From Pseudomonas poae (GTDB taxonomy: Bacteria > Pseudomonadota > Gammaproteobacteria > Pseudomonadales > Pseudomonadaceae): DNA of 64,000 bases. The stretch spans positions 5,284,001 through 5,348,000 of the forward strand of contig CP034537.1 in the NCBI GenBank assembly GCA_004000515.1. The letters run 5' to 3'. The number at the start of each line of letters is the position of its first letter. Position 1 is the stretch's first letter. This document shows positions 53,350 to 63,479 of this stretch, piece by piece. The notes beneath the pieces are model-generated. The model made no database searches. It saw nothing but the letters and a program-made list of their open reading frames with translations, and had not been told where the DNA came from. The position numbers and the translations under genes were made by a program.

Positions 53350-54272
53350 TGGCCTTGGCCGGGCGACGTGTCGGAAGGTTTGGGCGATTGCCCTTCACTC
53401 GGCGGGTTGGCCGGTGGCGACTGTTCCTGGCGTCGATGGCGCAAGGCAAACTCGGCCACGGCGTCGATGTCCTCCTCGGCGATCGCGTCAGCACCGCGCC
53501 AAGCGGCATGGGCCCTGGCGCCGCGTAGCCAGACCAGGTCCGCACGCAGGCCGTCGACACCTGCGGCAAAACAACGCTCGGTGATCTGGGCCAAGGCCTG
53601 GTCATCCAGTTCAATGTTGCCGAGTCGAACACGGGCCTGGGTGCAACGTTCACGCAACGCCGCTTGTTGCTCGGTCCAGTGTGCGCAAAACGCCGCCGGG
53701 TCGCTGTCGAAATCCAAGCGGCGTCGAATGATCTGCCCACGCTCGGCCGGCAAGGTCTGCCCGCTCAGCGCCACATTAAAACCGAAACGGTCGAGCAGTT
53801 GCGGGCGCAACTCGCCCTCTTCCGGGTTCATGGTGCCGATCAGCACAAAACGCGCCGAATGACGGTGGGAAATGCCGTCACGCTCGATCAGGTTGATGCC
53901 GCTGGCCGCCACATCCAGCAGCAGGTCGACCAAGTGATCCGCCAGCAAGTTGACTTCATCGAGGTACAACACGCCGCCATCAGCCTTGGCCAGCACGCCG
54001 GGAGAAAACTGCGCACGGCCTTCGCCTAGCGCGGCGTCAAGATCCAGGGTGCCCACCAGGCGTTCTTCGGTCGCGCCCAATGGCAAGGTGACAAACTGCC
54101 CGCTGGCCAACAGGTCCGCCAGCCCTCGCGCAAGGGTGGACTTGGCCATTCCGCGCGGGCCTTCGATCAGCACGCCGCCGATTTTCGGGTCGATGGCGGT
54201 CAGGCACAGTGCCAGTTTCAACCTGTCGGCGCCGACCACGGCGGATAGCGGGAAATGGGGAGTATCAGTCAT
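53274..54272 (-). CDS. AAA+ ATPase subunit, magnesium/cobalt chelatase type (ChlI-like)
   Basis: 332 residues. Walker A VLIEGPRGMAKSTLARGL, Walker B GVLYLDEVNLLADHLVDLL, sensor LIGTMNPEEGELRPQLLDRF: ChlI/BchI family. The start overlaps the cobN stop (TGATG). Together with CobN and the VWA protein it would form an ATP-driven cobaltochelatase of the aerobic cobalamin route. The proline-rich C terminus (SPPANPPSEGQSPKPSDTSP) links to the VWA protein reading frame. Confidence 0.88.
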   Translation of the reverse strand: MTDTPHFPLSAVVGADRLKLALCLTAIDPKIGGVLIEGPRGMAKSTLARGLADLLASGQFVTLPLGATEERLVGTLDLDAALGEGRAQFSPGVLAKADGGVLYLDEVNLLADHLVDLLLDVAASGINLIERDGISHRHSARFVLIGTMNPEEGELRPQLLDRFGFNVALSGQTLPAERGQIIRRRLDFDSDPAAFCAHWTEQQAALRERCTQARVRLGNIELDDQALAQITERCFAAGVDGLRADLVWLRGARAHAAWRGADAIAEEDIDAVAEFALRHRRQEQSPPANPPSEGQSPKPSDTSPGQGQWGDMPAPALPTGARREVPTWPKKP

Positions 54273-57200
54273 CAGCTGTCTTCTTCTATATCCAGCAACA
54301 GGTTTTCCAACGCTTCTTTATATGCACCCGGCTCCTGCCACATACCGCGCTGCTGGGCCTCAAGCATGCGCTCGGTCATGTCGCGCAGGGCTGCGGGGTT
54401 GTGCTGTTGTACAAAGGCCCGGGTATCGGGGTCGAGCAAGTAAGCGTCGGCGAGCAACACATACTGGTGATCGTCGATCAGCGCGGTCGTTGCGTCGAAT
54501 GCAAACAGATTGTCCACCGTCGCAGCCATTTCAAACGCGCCTTTGTAGCCGTGGCGTTTCACGCCTTCGATCCACTTGGGGTTGGCGGCGCGGGAACGAA
54601 TCACCCGGTTCAGCTCTTCCTTCAAGGTGCGAATCTTCGGCAAGTCTGGCTGGCTGTGGTCGCCATGATAGCTGGCGGCCTTGTCACCGCTCAGGGTTTC
54701 CACGGCAGCAAGCATACCGCCCTGGAATTGGTAGTAATCGTTGGAGTCGAGCAGGTCATGCTCGCGGTTGTCCTGGTTCTGCAAAACGGCCTGCACCTGG
54801 CTCAGGCGTTGAGCGAATTGCTCGCGGGCAGCGGTGCCTTCATCGGAACCACCGTAGGCATAGCCGCCCCAGTTCAGATAAACCTCGGCCAAGTCTTCCC
54901 GGCTTTGCCACAGGCGACCGTCAACCGCGCCCTGCACGCCCGCGCCATAGGCTCCGGGTTTGGCGCCGAAAATGCGCCACCCGCCTGCTTGGCGGCGGTT
55001 TCGTCGTCCAGGCCAGACACACGCAACGCCTCACGCTCGCTGCGCACCTTGGCCGCCAGCGGGTTCATGTCGTCCGGCTCATCCAGCGCGGCCACGGCCT
55101 GCACCGCCGCGTCAAACAGACGGATCAGGTTGGCGAACGCATCGCGAAAGAAGCCCGACACCCGCAGCGTCACGTCGACACGCGGGCGGTCCAGCAGGCT
55201 GATCGGCAGAATCTCAAAGTCATCCACCCGCTGGCTGCCGGTGGCCCATACCGGGCGAACCCCCATCAGCGCCATGGCTTGGGCGATATCATCACCGCCG
55301 GTGCGCATGGTCGCGGTGCCCCACACCGACAAACCCAGCTGGCGCAGGTGGTCGCCGTGGTCTTGCAGGTGCCGCTCAAGGATCAGGTTGGCCGACTGGA
55401 AACCAATGCGCCAAGCCGTCGTCGTAGGCAAGTTGCGCACGTCGACGGTGAAAAAATTGCGGCCCGTTGGCAGCACATCCAGCCGTCCACGGCTAGGCGC
55501 ACCGCTTGGGCCCGCCGGTACGAAACGACCGCTCAAGGCATCCAGCAACCCACGCATTTCTGCCGGGCCGCAAGCATCCAGGCGCGGCGCTACGACGATG
55601 CGCAGGCTTTCGATCACCGCCTTCACCTCTTCCCAGCCCGGCTCTTCCAGCTGTTCAAGCGGGCCTTCCAGCGCCTGCTCGATCAGCCGCGCCGCATACA
55701 ACTCCAACCTCTCGCGGGTGTCGCCAGCGGTGCGCCACAACTGCACATCGATCTTCTGCAGCACCAGCGGGCGGCGACCGGTCCACGGTTCAGCCAGGGC
55801 ACAGTCCAGTGGGTCGAAGCCCAGCGCGAAAGCCTTGGCCAACACCCGCAGCAAGCTGGATTGTGGTCCACGGCCATCACCACGGGGGATACGCAGCAAC
55901 GCCAGCAAGGTATCGATACGCAAACGGCCTTCGGGCGACTCACCGAATATGTGCAGGCCGTCGCGGATCTGCGACTCCTTCAAGTCACACAGGTAGGTGT
56001 CCAGGCGCGGCAGCCAGATAGCGGCGTCGGCATCACTGTCCAGCTTCAGCTCTTGGTCGATACGGGTTTCGCGCACCAACTTGAGGATGTCTTTTGCAGC
56101 TCAAGGGCGCGGCGTGGGTCGAGTAACTGCGCTTCGTAATACTCATCAGCCAGCAGCTCAAGGTTGCGCAGCGGGCCGTAGGTTTCAGCGCGGGTCAACG
56201 GCGGCATCAGGTGATCAATGATCACCGCCTGGGTGCGCCGCTTGGCCTGGGCGCCCTCGCCCGGGTCGTTGACGATGAATGGGTAGATATTGGGCAGCGG
56301 CCCCAGCAAAGCGTCGGGCCAGCAGTTTTCCGACAGACCCACGCCCTTGCCCGGCAGCCATTCGAGGTTGCCGTGTTTGCCCACGTGAATCACGCCGTGG
56401 GCGCCGTAGGTGTGGCGCAACCAGAAGTAGAACGCGAGGTATCCGTGGGGCGGCACCAGGTCCGGGTCGTGGTAAACGGCGCTGGCGTCTACTTGATAAC
56501 CGCGAGCCGGCTGGATACCAACGAAGGTCAGGCCCAAGCGCAGCCCGGCGATCATCATGCGGCCGTCGCGGAACATGGGGTCGTTATGCGGCGCGCCCCA
56601 GCGCTCCAGCACGGCCTGGCGGTTGGCTTGGGGCAAGCGGCTGAACATCGCCTCGTAGTCGGTGAGGCTCATGCTTTGGTGGCACGGCCGCAGGTCGAGG
56701 CTGTCCAGGTCGTTAGTGACGCCACCGAGCAAATCGTGGATTAACGCAGTGCCGCTCTCGGGCAACTCGCTTGGCAGCGGATACCCTTGAGCTTGCAGCG
56801 CACGCAGGATATTCAACGCTGCCGCCGGCGTATCCAACCCCACACCGTTGCCTATACGGCCATCGCGGGTCGGGTAATTGGCGAGTATCAACGCGATGCG
56901 TTTGTCGGCATTCGGCACCCGGGCCAGTTCGATCCAACGCCGCGCCAGCTCGGCGACAAAGTCCATGCGCTCCGGCGCGGCGCGATAACACACCACGTCC
57001 GACTGGCTACGTTCACTGCGCCAGGCCAGGTCCTTGAAACTGATTGGACGGCTGATGATGCGCCCGTCCAGCTCCGGCAACGCGATATGCATCGCCAGAT
57101 CACGCGGGCCCAGGCCTTGCTCGCTGGCCTGCCAGCCCGGTTCGTTGTCTTGGGCGCAAATTGCCTGGATTACCGGGATATTGCGGCGAAACGGCCGTAA

Positions 57201-58030
57201 ATGCGGCGCTTCGGGGCTGGACTGCGCAAACCCGGTGGTATTCAGAATCACCGCTGCGCTGACTTCATCCAGCAAGTCCTCGACCACCGTCAGGCAGCCA
57301 GGCTCTTTCAAACTGGCCACCGCCATCGGCAACGGGTTAAGGCCCGCCGCCTGCAAGCGCTGGCAGAACACATCGATAAAACCGGTATTGGCCGCCTGCA
57401 AATGGGAGCGGTAAAACAGCACCGCTGCCACCGGCCATTCGGCGTTCCAATCCGCCTGCCAGTCGTTCAAGCGCGGATTGGCTTTGTGTGGATGATAAAT
57501 CGCGGTGCGCGGCAGGGTTTGCGGCTCGGCCCAGGCGTAGTCGCGGCCCAGGTAAGCACTGGCCAGGCAGCGATAGAAATCCAGCGCGTTGCCCAGGCCG
57601 CCTTGGCGCAGGAAGTGCCAAAGACGGTCGCGGCTTTCGGCGTTTACCGTGCTCAGTCCGCTGAGCTCAGGGTCTGGGCGATCATCCCCGGCACCAGGAT
57701 CAACGTGACGCCGCGCTCGGCCAATTCCACCAACCGCTCGATGCCGTAGCGCCAATAGCCGATACCGCCATGCAGCGAGATCAGGATGACCTTGGCGTGG
57801 CGCAGTACCTCATCCACATAGAGGTCGACCGAGGCATGGTTCTGCACCTGCATCGGGTTGGCAAGGCGCAGGCTGGGATAGTCATCGGGCAACTGCTGAG
57901 CCGCCTCGGCCAACAGCGCCAGGCTGGAATCGCCGCTGCACAGGATTACCAGTTCAGCGGGGGTTTGGCCAAGGTCGGCAATATTGTCGTCCGAGACGAA
58001 ACCACCGGGCTGGGTCCTGAGCAGGTGCAT
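54272..58030 (-). CDS. cobN: Cobaltochelatase subunit CobN (three single-base gaps)
   Basis: 1253 residues after repair, normal for CobN. Inserts cobalt into hydrogenobyrinate a,c-diamide. Typical stretches are GVIHVGKHGNLEWLPGKGVG, SENCWPDALLGPLPNIYPFI, and GATMRTGGDDIAQ-like TATMRTGGDDIAQAMALMGV, and the C-terminal KPGAYGAGVQGAVDGR and SNDYYQFQGGMLAAVE. Gaps: plus-strand G run 57676-57678 (MIA to PDPELSGLSTV), A run near 56092-56095 (LQK to DILKLVRETR) and near 54975 (GG to RIFGAKPGAYG). Starts just after cobW; overlaps the ATPase start. Confidence 0.93.
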
Positions 58031-58033
58031 GGG

Positions 58034-59095
58034 TTAAACGCTGAGGGCAGCGCGCAGTTGCGCTTCGAGGCCCGCCGCATCAAGGTCCTGGCCGATCAAT
58101 ACCAGACGCGTAATGCGGGCTTCGTCGGCGCCCCACGCCCGGTCGAAGTGCTTGTCGAAACGCGTGCCCACGCCCTGGATCAGCAGGCGCATCGGTTTGT
58201 TAGGAATGGCAGCGAAGCCTTTGACGCGCAGGATGCCGTGCTGGACAACCAGTTGCGTCAGTGCGTCGAGCAGCAGCGCTTCGTCGGCCTGAGGCAGATC
58301 GATGGAGATCGAATCGAAGGCATCGTGATCGTGATCGTCTTCACCTTCGTGATGATGATCGTGGTGGCTGTGGCGACCGTCGATGTGCTCTTCGGAGCCG
58401 GCACCCAGGCCGATCAGCACGTCCAACGGCAGGCGACCGCTGCTGGCTTCGATGATTTTTACGGCTGGCGGCAGTTCTTCGGCGACTTCCAGGCGTACGC
58501 GGGCCAGGTCTTCGGCGCTGATCAGGTCGGACTTGTTGAGGATCACCAGGTCGGCGCTGGCCAGTTGGTCGGCGAACAGCTCATGCAATGGCGATTCGTG
58601 ATCCAGGTTCGGGTCGAGTTTGCGCTGGGCGTCGACTTGGTCCGGGAACGCAGCGAAGGTGCCAGCAGCCACGGCCGGGCTGTCGACCACGGTAATCACC
58701 GCGTCCACGGTGCAGGCGCTGCGAATTTCCGGCCACTGGAAGGCTTGCACCAACGGCTTTGGCAGGGCCAGGCCTGAGGTTTCGACGAGGATATGGTCGA
58801 GGTCGCCGCGACGGGCGACCAATTCACGCATCACCGGGAAAAATTCTTCCTGCACCGTGCAGCACAGGCAACCGTTGGCCAGCTCGTAGACGCGACCGTT
58901 GGCTTCTTCTTCGGTGCAACCGATGGAGCACTGTTTGAGGATTTCACCGTCGATGCCCAGTTCGCCGAACTCGTTGACGATCACGGCGATGCGACGGCCC
59001 TGAGCGTTGTCGAGCATATGGCGCAGCAAGGTGGTTTTGCCCGAACCGAGAAAGCCGGTAACGATGGTGACGGGGAGTTTGGCCAGTGTTTTCAT
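58034..59095 (-). CDS. cobW: CobW, G3E GTPase metallochaperone
   Basis: 353 residues, intact. Walker A TGFLGSGKTTLLRHML; Glu motif NEFGELGIDGEIL; metal-binding CLCC in ANGCLCCTVQEEFFPVM; guanine motif LNKSDLI. A His/Asp-rich loop (RHSHHDHHHEGEDDHDHD) precedes the CobW C-terminal domain. Delivers cobalt to the chelatase. A cobalamin riboswitch lies about 110 bases upstream and should control cobW-cobN-chlI-VWA as one operon. Confidence 0.95.
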   Translation of the reverse strand: MKTLAKLPVTIVTGFLGSGKTTLLRHMLDNAQGRRIAVIVNEFGELGIDGEILKQCSIGCTEEEANGRVYELANGCLCCTVQEEFFPVMRELVARRGDLDHILVETSGLALPKPLVQAFQWPEIRSACTVDAVITVVDSPAVAAGTFAAFPDQVDAQRKLDPNLDHESPLHELFADQLASADLVILNKSDLISAEDLARVRLEVAEELPPAVKIIEASSGRLPLDVLIGLGAGSEEHIDGRHSHHDHHHEGEDDHDHDAFDSISIDLPQADEALLLDALTQLVVQHGILRVKGFAAIPNKPMRLLIQGVGTRFDKHFDRAWGADEARITRLVLIGQDLDAAGLEAQLRAALSV

Positions 59096-59202
59096 CGGAT
59101 GCCCTTTGGGGCGGGCATACGGGACGATAGGCCCTGCGACAGTGCGCAGCAGCGGATTTCGTCACCGGATCACCCCGCCCGGTTGAATTGAAAATCGGTT
59201 GC

Positions 59203-59376
59203 GAGGCAGGTCTCCTGGCTTGGGGCGTGCGGGTCTTGCGACCGGCGCTGGCTGCGCCTTCCCGCCTTGTCGGCAGTGGCGTGGCAGTCAGCTGAACCCT
59301 TTACAGTTGCGGGGGCAGCCGCGGCTTGGACCGCGTTCCTTCTTAGCTTCGGCTGGGGCCGAAGAACCTCGAAGGT
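59203..59376 (-). ncRNA. Cobalamin riboswitch upstream of cobW
   Basis: On the minus strand the conserved core GCTGCCCCCGCAACTGT (plus 59306-59322 region) and the 3' element AAGCCAGGAGACCTGCC (plus 59204-59220) are present, with long helices between, ending about 108 bases before cobW. This is the standard adenosylcobalamin aptamer arrangement, so B12 should repress the cobW operon. Confidence 0.92.
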
Positions 59377-59634
59377 GCAAGGCTACGCAGTGCGCGAGAG
59401 CGGGTCAATGTCGGTGATGTTGACACCACCGCTTGCCCACTGACGTACGCACTTTTATTACCGGCCTCAACAGAAAAAATAACCACCCGAAATATATAAA
59501 GACTTTTTATCAGGAACGCGACACGTAGCACACGCCACACATCACACAGTTGATTGATCTAAGCACTCTTACGCCAACCCCATTCAACATGTATCAAATA
59601 TAAAGTTTCTAATTTAATTAACCGTGAGATAAAA
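59377..59634. other. AT-rich intergenic region before the orphan gene
   Basis: About 260 bases that become clearly AT-rich after 59455. Probably holds the divergent promoters of the cobW riboswitch transcript and of the orphan gene at 59635. No ORF or RNA gene recognised. Confidence 0.45.
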
Positions 59635-60118
59635 ATGATTTCTTCAATATCCACTCTGAACAACCCGTTTGCGCAACCGTCCTTCACAACCGAAACTTAT
59701 TACAACAAACAGCAGGAGGGTGCCAGCAGCCCCTTGGAGCACAAGATCTCGAAACGTTCTACAGGAGAACAACGGAACTGCTCACACAAACCGGACGTTT
59801 GGATATTGAAAGATATCAAAAGTACTTCCGGGAGTATGCTGCCGGCGCCAATGATGCTTACGTCAACTTCAATGAACTCAAAGAAGCCGCCGGCATCCGA
59901 ACGACTACAAGGACCTTCTCTCCAGAGGCAACAGCGGCAGCCAAGGAGATACTTAACCGCCCAGAACTTCTTCGCGAACTGGACATCGGCGTCAACTTCT
60001 TTGGCTTTCCTGGAAAAAAAGATGAGCGATTTGACATGAAAAATATTGACTACATGATCAGAAAAACGAAACCCTCGGTATTCCTGCCGTGCTCTGCAAA
60101 AGCAAGTATCAACTTTGA
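59635..60118 (+). CDS. Orphan protein of unknown function (two probable single-base gaps)
   Basis: I do not recognise a family. Repaired reading of about 161 residues: MISSISTLNNPFAQPSFTTE, then LETFYRRTTELLTQTGRLDI, YQKYFREYAAGANDAYVNFN and ending ETLGIPAVLCKSKYQL. One C is missing at 59731-59734 and one A in the run 60062-60066; without the second repair the frame runs on to 60221 into the riboswitch with an unlikely tail. No signal peptide or membrane segment. AT-richer than its neighbours and placed between two cobalamin riboswitches, suggesting late insertion. The N-terminal Ser/Thr/Asn-rich part resembles secreted effectors, which is only a guess. Confidence 0.5.
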
Positions 60119-60179
60119 TTTGAGTGAACCCAATTTGACGCTGGTCACAAGACCATGCTTTCCTACACATCTTGTTTCG

Positions 60180-60360
60180 GGTGCCCTTCACAGGGTGAAA
60201 CGGGAAACCGGTGCGTCATAGCGATATGACCAGTCCGGTGCTGCCCCGCAACGGTAAGCGAGCGAAACGTTATATCCACTGTGCCCCTAGCATGGGAAGG
60301 CGACGTTTTCAGGCTGACTCTTTACAAGAGCCTCCCTCGCAAGCCCGGAGACCGGCCCGA
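60180..60360 (+). ncRNA. Cobalamin riboswitch upstream of cbtBA-cobE
   Basis: Elements in order: GGGTGCCCTTCACAGGGTGA, AACGGGAAACCGGTG, CGGTGCTGCCCCGCAACGG and AAGCCCGGAGACCGGCC (ending 60359). All are standard for the B12 aptamer. The core has four C where I expect five (GCTGCCCCCGCAACGG), consistent with the missing-base pattern of this sequence. It should repress cobalt uptake when cobalamin is abundant. Confidence 0.93.
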
Positions 60361-60402
60361 AAAAATCAGATAACAAACCCGCGGTGGGCGGGCGCTGTTC
60401 AG

Positions 60403-60431
60403 AACCCTGCGTGCCTGTCTCGCGGGGTTTT
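60403..60431 (+). terminator. Riboswitch expression-platform terminator
   Basis: AACCCTGCG / CGCGGGGTT stem (60403-60411 with 60421-60429) followed by TTTT-like TTTTC. The upstream AAACCCGCG at 60376-60384 can pair with the same right arm and would form an antiterminator. This fits B12-controlled premature termination before cbtB. Confidence 0.7.
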
Positions 60432-60471
60432 CATGCGCTCGATTCACCCTGACACCTGAAAGGGACGCGCC

Positions 60472-60660
60472 ATGTCGATCATCAGCAGCACCTCGCACGC
60501 CAACAGCAGCACCTCAACCCTGAGCCAACGCCTGACCGCCGCCATCGGTGCGTCGATCCTCGGCGCGTGCCTGGTGTATTTCGCGGGGTTCTCGCATATC
60601 GAGGCGGTGCACAACGCTGCCCACGATACCCGCCACAGCGCCGCGTTCCCGTGCCACTGA
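60472..60660 (+). CDS. cbtB: CbtB, small cobalt transporter subunit
   Basis: 62 residues with one membrane helix (AAIGASILGACLVYFAGFSH) and a C-terminal histidine motif (HNAAHDTRHSAAFPCH), as in the CbtB family of B12-regulated cobalt importers. Directly behind the riboswitch and 11 bases before CbtA. Confidence 0.92.
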   Translation: MSIISSTSHANSSTSTLSQRLTAAIGASILGACLVYFAGFSHIEAVHNAAHDTRHSAAFPCH

Positions 60661-60671
60661 GACCTGTCGAC

Positions 60672-61376
60672 ATGATCAAGCGTATTGCTCAAACCGCAGG
60701 CTTCACTGGCCTGCTGGCCGCCCTGCTGCTGACTCTACTGCAAAGCTTTTGGGTTGCCCCGCTGATTCTGCAGGCAGAAACCTATGAAAAAGCCCCGGCT
60801 GCTGCCGAAGTGGTGCATGAGCATGCCGAAGGCGCCGCGGCCCACACCCATGACGCCGAAGCCTGGGAGCCGGAAGACGGCTGGCAGCGCGTGCTGTCCA
60901 CCACCGGCGGCAACCTGGTGGTTGCCGTGGGTTTTGCCTTGATGCTGGCCGGCCTCTACACCCTGCGTGCGCCAACCCGCACCGCCCAAGGCTTGCTCTG
61001 GGGCCTGGCCGGTTACGCGACGTTCGTGCTGGCGCCGACCATGGGCCTGCCACCTGAGTTGCCGGGCACTGCCGCAGCTGACCTGGCACAACGGCAAATC
61101 TGGTGGATCGGCACCGCTGCGTCCACCGCCGCCGGCATCGCCTTGGTGGTGTTCGGTCGCAACTGGCTGCTCAAAGCGCTGGGCCTGGCAATTCTGGTGG
61201 TGCCGCACGTGATCGGCGCGCCGCAGCCGGAGGTGCATTCGATGCTGGCCCCGGAAGCCTTGGAAGCACAGTTCAAGATCGCTTCGCAGTTGACCAACGT
61301 GGTGTTCTGGCTGGCCCTAGGCCTGATCAGCGCCTGGTTGTTCCGCCGCAATCGTGATGACCAATACTCGGCATGA
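60672..61376 (+). CDS. cbtA: CbtA, cobalt transporter membrane subunit
   Basis: 234 residues from ATG 60672; longer frames upstream lie within cbtB. About five membrane helices, the first FTGLLAALLLTLLQSFWVAP, a His/Glu-rich loop (VVHEHAEGAAAHTHDAEAWE) and QIWWIGTAASTAAGIALVVF. CbtA with CbtB is predicted to import cobalt. The stop overlaps cobE (ATGA). Confidence 0.92.
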   Translation: MIKRIAQTAGFTGLLAALLLTLLQSFWVAPLILQAETYEKAPAAAEVVHEHAEGAAAHTHDAEAWEPEDGWQRVLSTTGGNLVVAVGFALMLAGLYTLRAPTRTAQGLLWGLAGYATFVLAPTMGLPPELPGTAAADLAQRQIWWIGTAASTAAGIALVVFGRNWLLKALGLAILVVPHVIGAPQPEVHSMLAPEALEAQFKIASQLTNVVFWLALGLISAWLFRRNRDDQYSA

Positions 61377-61765
61377 CGCGAGTGGTCGGCCTGGGCTGCC
61401 AACGGGGTTGTGATGTTCATACCCTGTTGGAGCTGTTTGATGCCGCCCTCGCCGAGGGCGGTATTGAGCGCGACAGCATTACTGCGCTGGCCAGTATCGA
61501 TTTGAAAAAAGACGAGCCAGGAATACTGGCATTGGCCAATGCGCTGAATCTGCCGTTGCAGTGTTTCAGCGCTGAGCAATTAGCAGCCTTTGCAGACCGC
61601 TTGAGCCACAAATCCGCTTTGGCCTTTGCCCATACCGGCTGCTACGGCGTCGCCGAAAGCGCAGCCCTGGCCCTCGCCGAACACCTCGCCGGCAGCCCTT
61701 CTCGCCTGTTGATTACACGTAAAAAGAACCTCCAAGCCACCTTTGCATTGGCTTGCGCGGGATAA
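61373..61765 (+). CDS. cobE: CobE/CbiG C-terminal-domain protein of cobalamin synthesis
   Basis: 130 residues: VVGLGCQRGCDVHTLLELFD at the start, ALASIDLKKDEPGILALANA, and a central LPLQCFSAEQL. Matches the CobE/CbiG-C family taking part in ring contraction of the corrin route. Coupled to cbtA by ATGA overlap and followed by cobM. Confidence 0.9.
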   Translation: MTRVVGLGCQRGCDVHTLLELFDAALAEGGIERDSITALASIDLKKDEPGILALANALNLPLQCFSAEQLAAFADRLSHKSALAFAHTGCYGVAESAALALAEHLAGSPSRLLITRKKNLQATFALACAG

Positions 61766-61834
61766 ATTCTCGATAATTGCCCTCCCCGATCATGAGCAAT
61801 CTTCATGCTCGCCCGTTTTTCATCAGGAATCCCC

Positions 61835-62579
61835 ATGACCGTCTACTTCATCGGCGCAGGCCCCGGCGACCCGGAATTGATCACCGTCAAAGGCCAGCGC
61901 CTGATCCGCAGTTGCCCGGTGATCATCTATGCGGGCTCGTTGGTGCCGGCGGCAGTATTGGAAGGTCATCAGGCAGAAACACTGGTCAATAGCGCCGAAC
62001 TGCACCTGGAACAGATCATCGACCTGATCAAGTTGGCGCACGCCAAGGGGCAGGATGTGGCGCGGGTGCACTCGGGGGATCCGAGCCTGTATGGAGCGAT
62101 TGGCGAGCAGATCCGTCATTTGCGAGAGCTGGGCATTCCCTTCCAGATCATTCCCGGCGTTACCGCTGTAGCGGCGTGTGCGGCGCTGCTGGAAACCGAA
62201 CTGACCCTGCCCGACATCGCCCAGAGCGTGATCCTGACCCGCTATGCAGACAAAACCAGCATGCCGGCAGGCGAGGATTTCGGCAGCCTGGCGCAGCATG
62301 GCACCACCATGGCGATTCGCGGGGGTCAACCACCTGGAGAAAATTGTTGCTGAACTGCTGCCACATTACGGCGCGGATTGCCCGATTGCCGTGGTGCACC
62401 GCGCCACGTGGCCGGATCAGGACTGGGTGGTTGGAACGCTTACTGATATTGCCGACAAGGTCGCCGCCAAGGGGTTTCGGCGCACGGCGTTGATCGTGGT
62501 GGGCCGGGTATTGGCCAGTGACAGCTTTAGTGAGTCGTCGCTGTATCGGGCTGGGCATGCACATCTTTATCGGCCTTGA
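61835..62579 (+). CDS. cobM: Precorrin-4 C11-methyltransferase (one indel)
   Basis: About 247 residues after repair, from ATG 61835 (MTVYFIGAGPGDPELITVKG, GGAA upstream). SAM-dependent tetrapyrrole methylase with YAGSLVPAAVLEGHQ, DVARVHSGDPSLYGAIGEQI and FQIIPGVTAVAACAALLETE. The frame breaks at the G run 62322-62326, where either one G is extra or two bases are missing (MAIRGVNHLEKIVAEL). Methylates precorrin-4 at C-11. Confidence 0.9.
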
Positions 62580-62605
62580 ACACAGTGCGAACTCAATACA
62601 AAACC

Positions 62606-62699
62606 CTGTGGGAGCCGGGCTTGCCCGCGATGGCGGTGTGTCATGTAGTACATGTGCCTTACAGATGTACCGCTATCGCAGGCAAGCCAGCTCCCACAG
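62606..62699. repeat. Hybrid REPIN after cobM
   Basis: Left arm GTGGGAGCCGGGCTTGCCCGCG, right arm ATCGCAGGCAAGCCAGCTCCCAC, so the two arms belong to different REP subtypes (GCCGGGC against GCTGGCTTGCC) but still pair in the outer and inner parts. Located after cobM. Confidence 0.85.
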
Positions 62700-62747
62700 T
62701 TGATCTGCTATGTTAGATAGATAGTGCAAGCAACTGAATTTAAAGAA

Positions 62748-62779
62748 TAAAAAACGGCGCTCACGGGGCGCCGTTTTTT
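62748..62779. terminator. Bidirectional terminator between cobM and nfuA
   Basis: AAAACGGCGC / GCGCCGTTTT perfect 10-bp stem (62751-62760 with 62768-62777), loop TCACGGG, T run after it on the plus strand and A run before it. Serves both convergent genes. Confidence 0.92.
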
Positions 62780-62799
62780 GTTCGCAGTGAACGCCTTAC

Positions 62800-63394
<595 letters not shown>

Positions 63395-63479
63395 TCACAG
63401 GCTTGCCGGCAGTTTACGCCAAAATATTACGCAGGTACAAAGTCCTAGTAATTTTGTCGGAAAAGACTAATCCGCCCTG

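Noticed and set aside
53950..56139. Long plus-strand open frames (up to 729 codons) across the chelatase and cobN genes
   Set aside because: Antisense to recognisable ChlI and CobN; Arg/Ser/Pro-rich without domains.
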